Part shown: one piece after another, positions 61,760-64,000 of the stretch | How the letters are laid out: each line of letters begins with the position of its first letter | How positions within the stretch are numbered: the stretch's first letter is position 1 | Assembly: GCA_964575095.1 (NCBI GenBank) | Contig: CAZNPA010000002.1 | Span: forward strand, 1 to 64,000 | DNA from: CAZNPA01 sp964575095 | Lineage (GTDB): Bacteria > Pseudomonadota > Alphaproteobacteria > Rickettsiales > SXRF01 | Reading direction: 5' to 3' | DNA length: 64,000 bases | Position numbers and translations under genes: made by a program | Notes under the pieces: generated by a model | What the model saw: the letters and a program-made list of their open reading frames with translations, nothing else | What the model was told of the DNA's origin: nothing | Databases searched by the model: none

Positions 61760-62308
61760 ATGAGCCAGTCGCCGGATCAATTCAAGAACGAACCCATAGA
61801 ACCTAAGCGATTACCGCACGAAATTGTTGCTAAGCTGTTTAGCATGCCGATAGCTCCTAAATATCCGGATTCTGAAAAAATAACTTTCGAACAAGAATTA
61901 GCGGATAATATCAGCGCGAGCGAAAGCGCCGCTTCTTTTGGCTTGTTGAATCAAGACAAAAAAGAAGAACTGCGATTATTAGCAGCACGATCCCAGGAAT
62001 TGAACGAGGAATTAAAACGTATCCAGGCCGGCAGACATACCCCGCACAGCATTGCCATTCTTAAAAAAGGTGCGGAGTTGATTCAGGAATGGGTAGATGA
62101 AGAATCTTTTGATATGAGCGCTGCGAAAGGCGCGATTCATGAGCCGGGCGAATATGTTAATCTTGAACATGTGCAAGAGGAAGATATGCGTTCGGATGCA
62201 TCCGCCATGTTCTATGCATGCAAGAAACGCTGCGATGATATGGAAGCCGTAAGACAGGAGCTGGATGCGCTGATAAACGCATTAGGGTCTTCCCGTGGCA
62301 GGGAATAA
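61760..62308 (+). CDS. Hypothetical protein
   Basis: I do not recognise this 182-residue acidic, mostly helical cytoplasmic protein. ATG 61760 has AAGAGG upstream. No signal, membrane or metal motif is seen. AT content is higher than in its neighbours. It is convergent with gmk, with a 4-bp gap. Confidence 0.7.
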   Translation: MSQSPDQFKNEPIEPKRLPHEIVAKLFSMPIAPKYPDSEKITFEQELADNISASESAASFGLLNQDKKEELRLLAARSQELNEELKRIQAGRHTPHSIAILKKGAELIQEWVDEESFDMSAAKGAIHEPGEYVNLEHVQEEDMRSDASAMFYACKKRCDDMEAVRQELDALINALGSSRGRE

Positions 62309-62312
62309 CCTA

Positions 62313-62936
62313 TTACAGGCCAGCGATAAATTTATCGATCCCCACCTGTCGTGTGCGCTTTAAGCGCTCGGCGTTCAGGATGGTATCGATTTTTTCGAGC
62401 GTGGCGTCTAGGTCTTCGTTGACCAGCACGTAATCGTATTCGCCCCAGTGCGAGATTTCGGCTTCGGCCTTGCCCATGCGTTTTTGCACCACCTCCTCGC
62501 TGTCTAAAGCGCGGGCTTTGAGCCTACGGTGCAGCTCTTCCATGGAAGGCGGCAGGATGAAGACACTCACCATGTCGTCGCGGTTTTTCTGGCGCAATTG
62601 CTGCGTGCCCTGCCAGTCGATGTCGAACAATACGTCGGTTCCGCGCTCGATATGGTCGCGCACGAATCTGGCCGGTGTGCCGTAGTGGTATTCGAACACC
62701 TGCGCGTATTCCAGCAATTCGCCCGCCGCTGCCATGCGCCGGTATTCCTCGGTGTTGACGAAGAAATAATCCTTGCCGTTGGTTTCGCCGGGTCGGGGCT
62801 TGCGCGTCGTCACCGACACCGACATCACCAGCGCGTCATTCTTATGCCGCTCGCGCAGCATCTTCGACAGCGTTGTCTTGCCGGCGCCCGATGGCGAGGA
62901 TAGGATCAGCATCAATCCACGGCGCTTGATCGTCAT
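62313..62936 (-). CDS. gmk: Guanylate kinase
   Basis: Gmk phosphorylates GMP to GDP. The 207-residue protein has P-loop SSPSGAGKTTL (13-23), the SVSVTTRKPRPGE guanine-binding block and YHYGTPARFV. It is separated from the upstream SCO1-like gene by one base. Confidence 0.97.
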   Translation of the reverse strand: MTIKRRGLMLILSSPSGAGKTTLSKMLRERHKNDALVMSVSVTTRKPRPGETNGKDYFFVNTEEYRRMAAAGELLEYAQVFEYHYGTPARFVRDHIERGTDVLFDIDWQGTQQLRQKNRDDMVSVFILPPSMEELHRRLKARALDSEEVVQKRMGKAEAEISHWGEYDYVLVNEDLDATLEKIDTILNAERLKRTRQVGIDKFIAGL

Positions 62937-62937
62937 A

Positions 62938-63570
62938 TCACTTGTTTTGTTTCAGATAGGTATTAACCGCATCGAGCAGCGATTGCACCGGCTCATTGGC
63001 GGAGAAATGCCCCACGTATTTGCCGTCTTTTCCCATCATGTAGATGATGGTTGAATGATCGACGGCATAGTCGCCGTCCTTGCGCGAGGCGCCGCTTCCG
63101 GAAAAATAGATCTTATACGCGTCGGCAGCCTGCTTGATTTGCGCGGGCGATCCGGTGAGCGCAATCAGGCGCTTGTCGAAATTGGACATATAATCTTTCA
63201 GCACCGCCTCGGTATCGCGGGCGGGATCGACGGTAATGAAAACCGGCGCCACCTGCTTGGCATTGTGGCCCAAGAGTTCCATCAGCTTGGAGAGCGTGCC
63301 GACGGTGATCGGGCAGATGTCGGGGCAATGCGTGAAGCCGAAGAACACCAGCATGACCTTGCCGCGCAAGTCGCCGTCGCGGACGGTCTTGCCGTTCTGG
63401 TCGGTAAGCTCGAACGCACCGCCGATGGCGACAGGGTCGTTTATCGACGGTTTTTGGTTGCCATGCTCGTGGGCGGCTGCCGGAGCGCTGCCGGGCCACA
63501 TCAATGTGCAAGCAATAACCGATCCCAAAAGTCGGGGAATATTAATATAGCTGTTATTTATCAATGACAT
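62938..63570 (-). CDS. SCO1/SenC-type copper chaperone
   Basis: The 210-residue protein has an N-terminal membrane anchor/signal, and a thioredoxin fold with copper-binding CPDIC (Cys82, Cys86) and the distal His in VDHSTIIYM. It delivers copper to cytochrome c oxidase CuA. It is co-transcribed with gmk, an unusual pairing. Confidence 0.93.
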   Translation of the reverse strand: MSLINNSYINIPRLLGSVIACTLMWPGSAPAAAHEHGNQKPSINDPVAIGGAFELTDQNGKTVRDGDLRGKVMLVFFGFTHCPDICPITVGTLSKLMELLGHNAKQVAPVFITVDPARDTEAVLKDYMSNFDKRLIALTGSPAQIKQAADAYKIYFSGSGASRKDGDYAVDHSTIIYMMGKDGKYVGHFSANEPVQSLLDAVNTYLKQNK

Positions 63571-63685
63571 GATATCATCCCGCTGTTTAATAGGTTAAAA
63601 TGGCAAAGAAAAGTTATAATACAAAAGGCTGGCAGATTTTTTACATATTTATTAAACTTTTCATAGACTTAGATTGCTTTTTCAT

Positions 63686-63714
63686 TTGACTTTCCTAAAC
63701 GAATTTGTTAATAT
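63686..63714 (+). promoter_or_regulatory. Promoter of the last ORF
   Basis: TTGACT (63686-63691), a 17-bp spacer and TAATAT (63709-63714) form a near-consensus sigma-70-type promoter, about 33 bases before the ATG. The rest of 63571-63747 is AT-rich with no gene. Confidence 0.7.
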
Positions 63715-63747
63715 AGAACATAAGCGTACTCAGGTAGAGTTATAGCC

Positions 63748-64000
63748 ATGATTCCCATTTCGAATACCGTCAACCCTTTTCCGCAACCAGTGACGCTGGT
63801 CGCTACCGCTTTGCCTGAAACCAACGCGGTGCGTGCGCCAGTGTATACGGTTCCTCCCTCTTTTTCTAGCCCACAAGTCAATAACAATGCAAGAGGCAAC
63901 GGCGGCGCCTATGTACCCATAGACAATCCGCCCGTCGCCGTCGCCGAAACGCCGGTGCGGAATATATCCGGCAGTTTCAGGGAGCCGTTGAGCGCCAGCG
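63748..64000 (+). CDS. Partial proline- and asparagine-rich protein (5' end only)
   Basis: The reading frame starts at ATG 63748 (AGGTAGAG upstream) and runs open to the window edge; 84 codons are visible. They are rich in Pro, Val, Ala and Asn, with no signal peptide or domain I recognise. It has a good promoter. Function cannot be assigned from the visible part. Confidence 0.6.
   Translation, partial: MIPISNTVNPFPQPVTLVATALPETNAVRAPVYTVPPSFSSPQVNNNARGNGGAYVPIDNPPVAVAETPVRNISGSFREPLSAS

Overview
The window reads as a chromosomal segment of a deep-branching, moderately GC-rich alphaproteobacterium. The evidence is the mnmE/mnmG/rsmG/parA/parB/holA/lptE/leuS order, the DUF3576, DUF3035 and DUF484 families, a roughly 1,600-residue NAD-glutamate dehydrogenase, 3-hydroxybutyrate dehydrogenase, a CysQ-type phosphatase and glutathione synthetase. 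A Micavibrio-like or Rhodospirillales-related lineage is a guess only. Almost all genes are housekeeping; I see no insertion sequence, prophage, CRISPR array or rRNA.

Layout. 1-12.5 kb: end of a quinone oxidoreductase gene (minus), then mnmE, an unknown gene, mnmG, rsmG, parA, parB and a small unknown gene (plus), then a helix-turn-helix regulator, holA, lptE, leuS and a DUF3576 lipoprotein (minus). Three parS-like 16-mers lie inside mnmG and rsmG, just ahead of parAB. 12.5-20 kb: a major porin, yggS, a small unknown gene and the F1-ATPase operon atpHAGDC, whose epsilon subunit is only 80 residues. 20-26.5 kb: priA, a transaldolase-like gene, DUF484, xerC, two unknown genes and tRNA-Arg(CCG). 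26.5-33 kb: a hybrid histidine kinase, an orphan VirB2/TrbC-type pilin with a structured leader and strong terminator, a large membrane protein, a PAP2 phosphatase, a PEBP protein, an Nfu scaffold and secF. 33.8-44.6 kb: ten tightly packed plus-strand genes (MaoC, ribF, lspA, DUF3035, two M16 peptidases, pgi, mutL, a MraY/WecA-like transferase, purH). 44.6-64 kb: gdhB, cysQ, rsmA, a CbiB-like gene, bdhA, a two-component pair, hemW, an LpoA-like lipoprotein, rsmI, yraN, a BON lipoprotein, gshB, gmk, a SCO1-like gene and a partial proline-rich ORF.

The most unusual material is the repeat content rather than the genes. There are at least three classes of dispersed element. (1) REP-like palindromes occur, some as head-to-head pairs; several abut start codons and may supply ribosome-binding sequence, and one lies in frame inside rsmA. 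(2) Heptamer/octamer short tandem repeats form inverted-pair hairpins between genes and also occur in frame in priA, xerC and hemW. (3) A clean 21-bp degenerate tandem array fills the gap between a response regulator and its histidine kinase. The orphan pilin leader and the coding-embedded parS sites are the other features I would follow first.

Protein identities come from recognisable motifs and family knowledge only; no database search was run.
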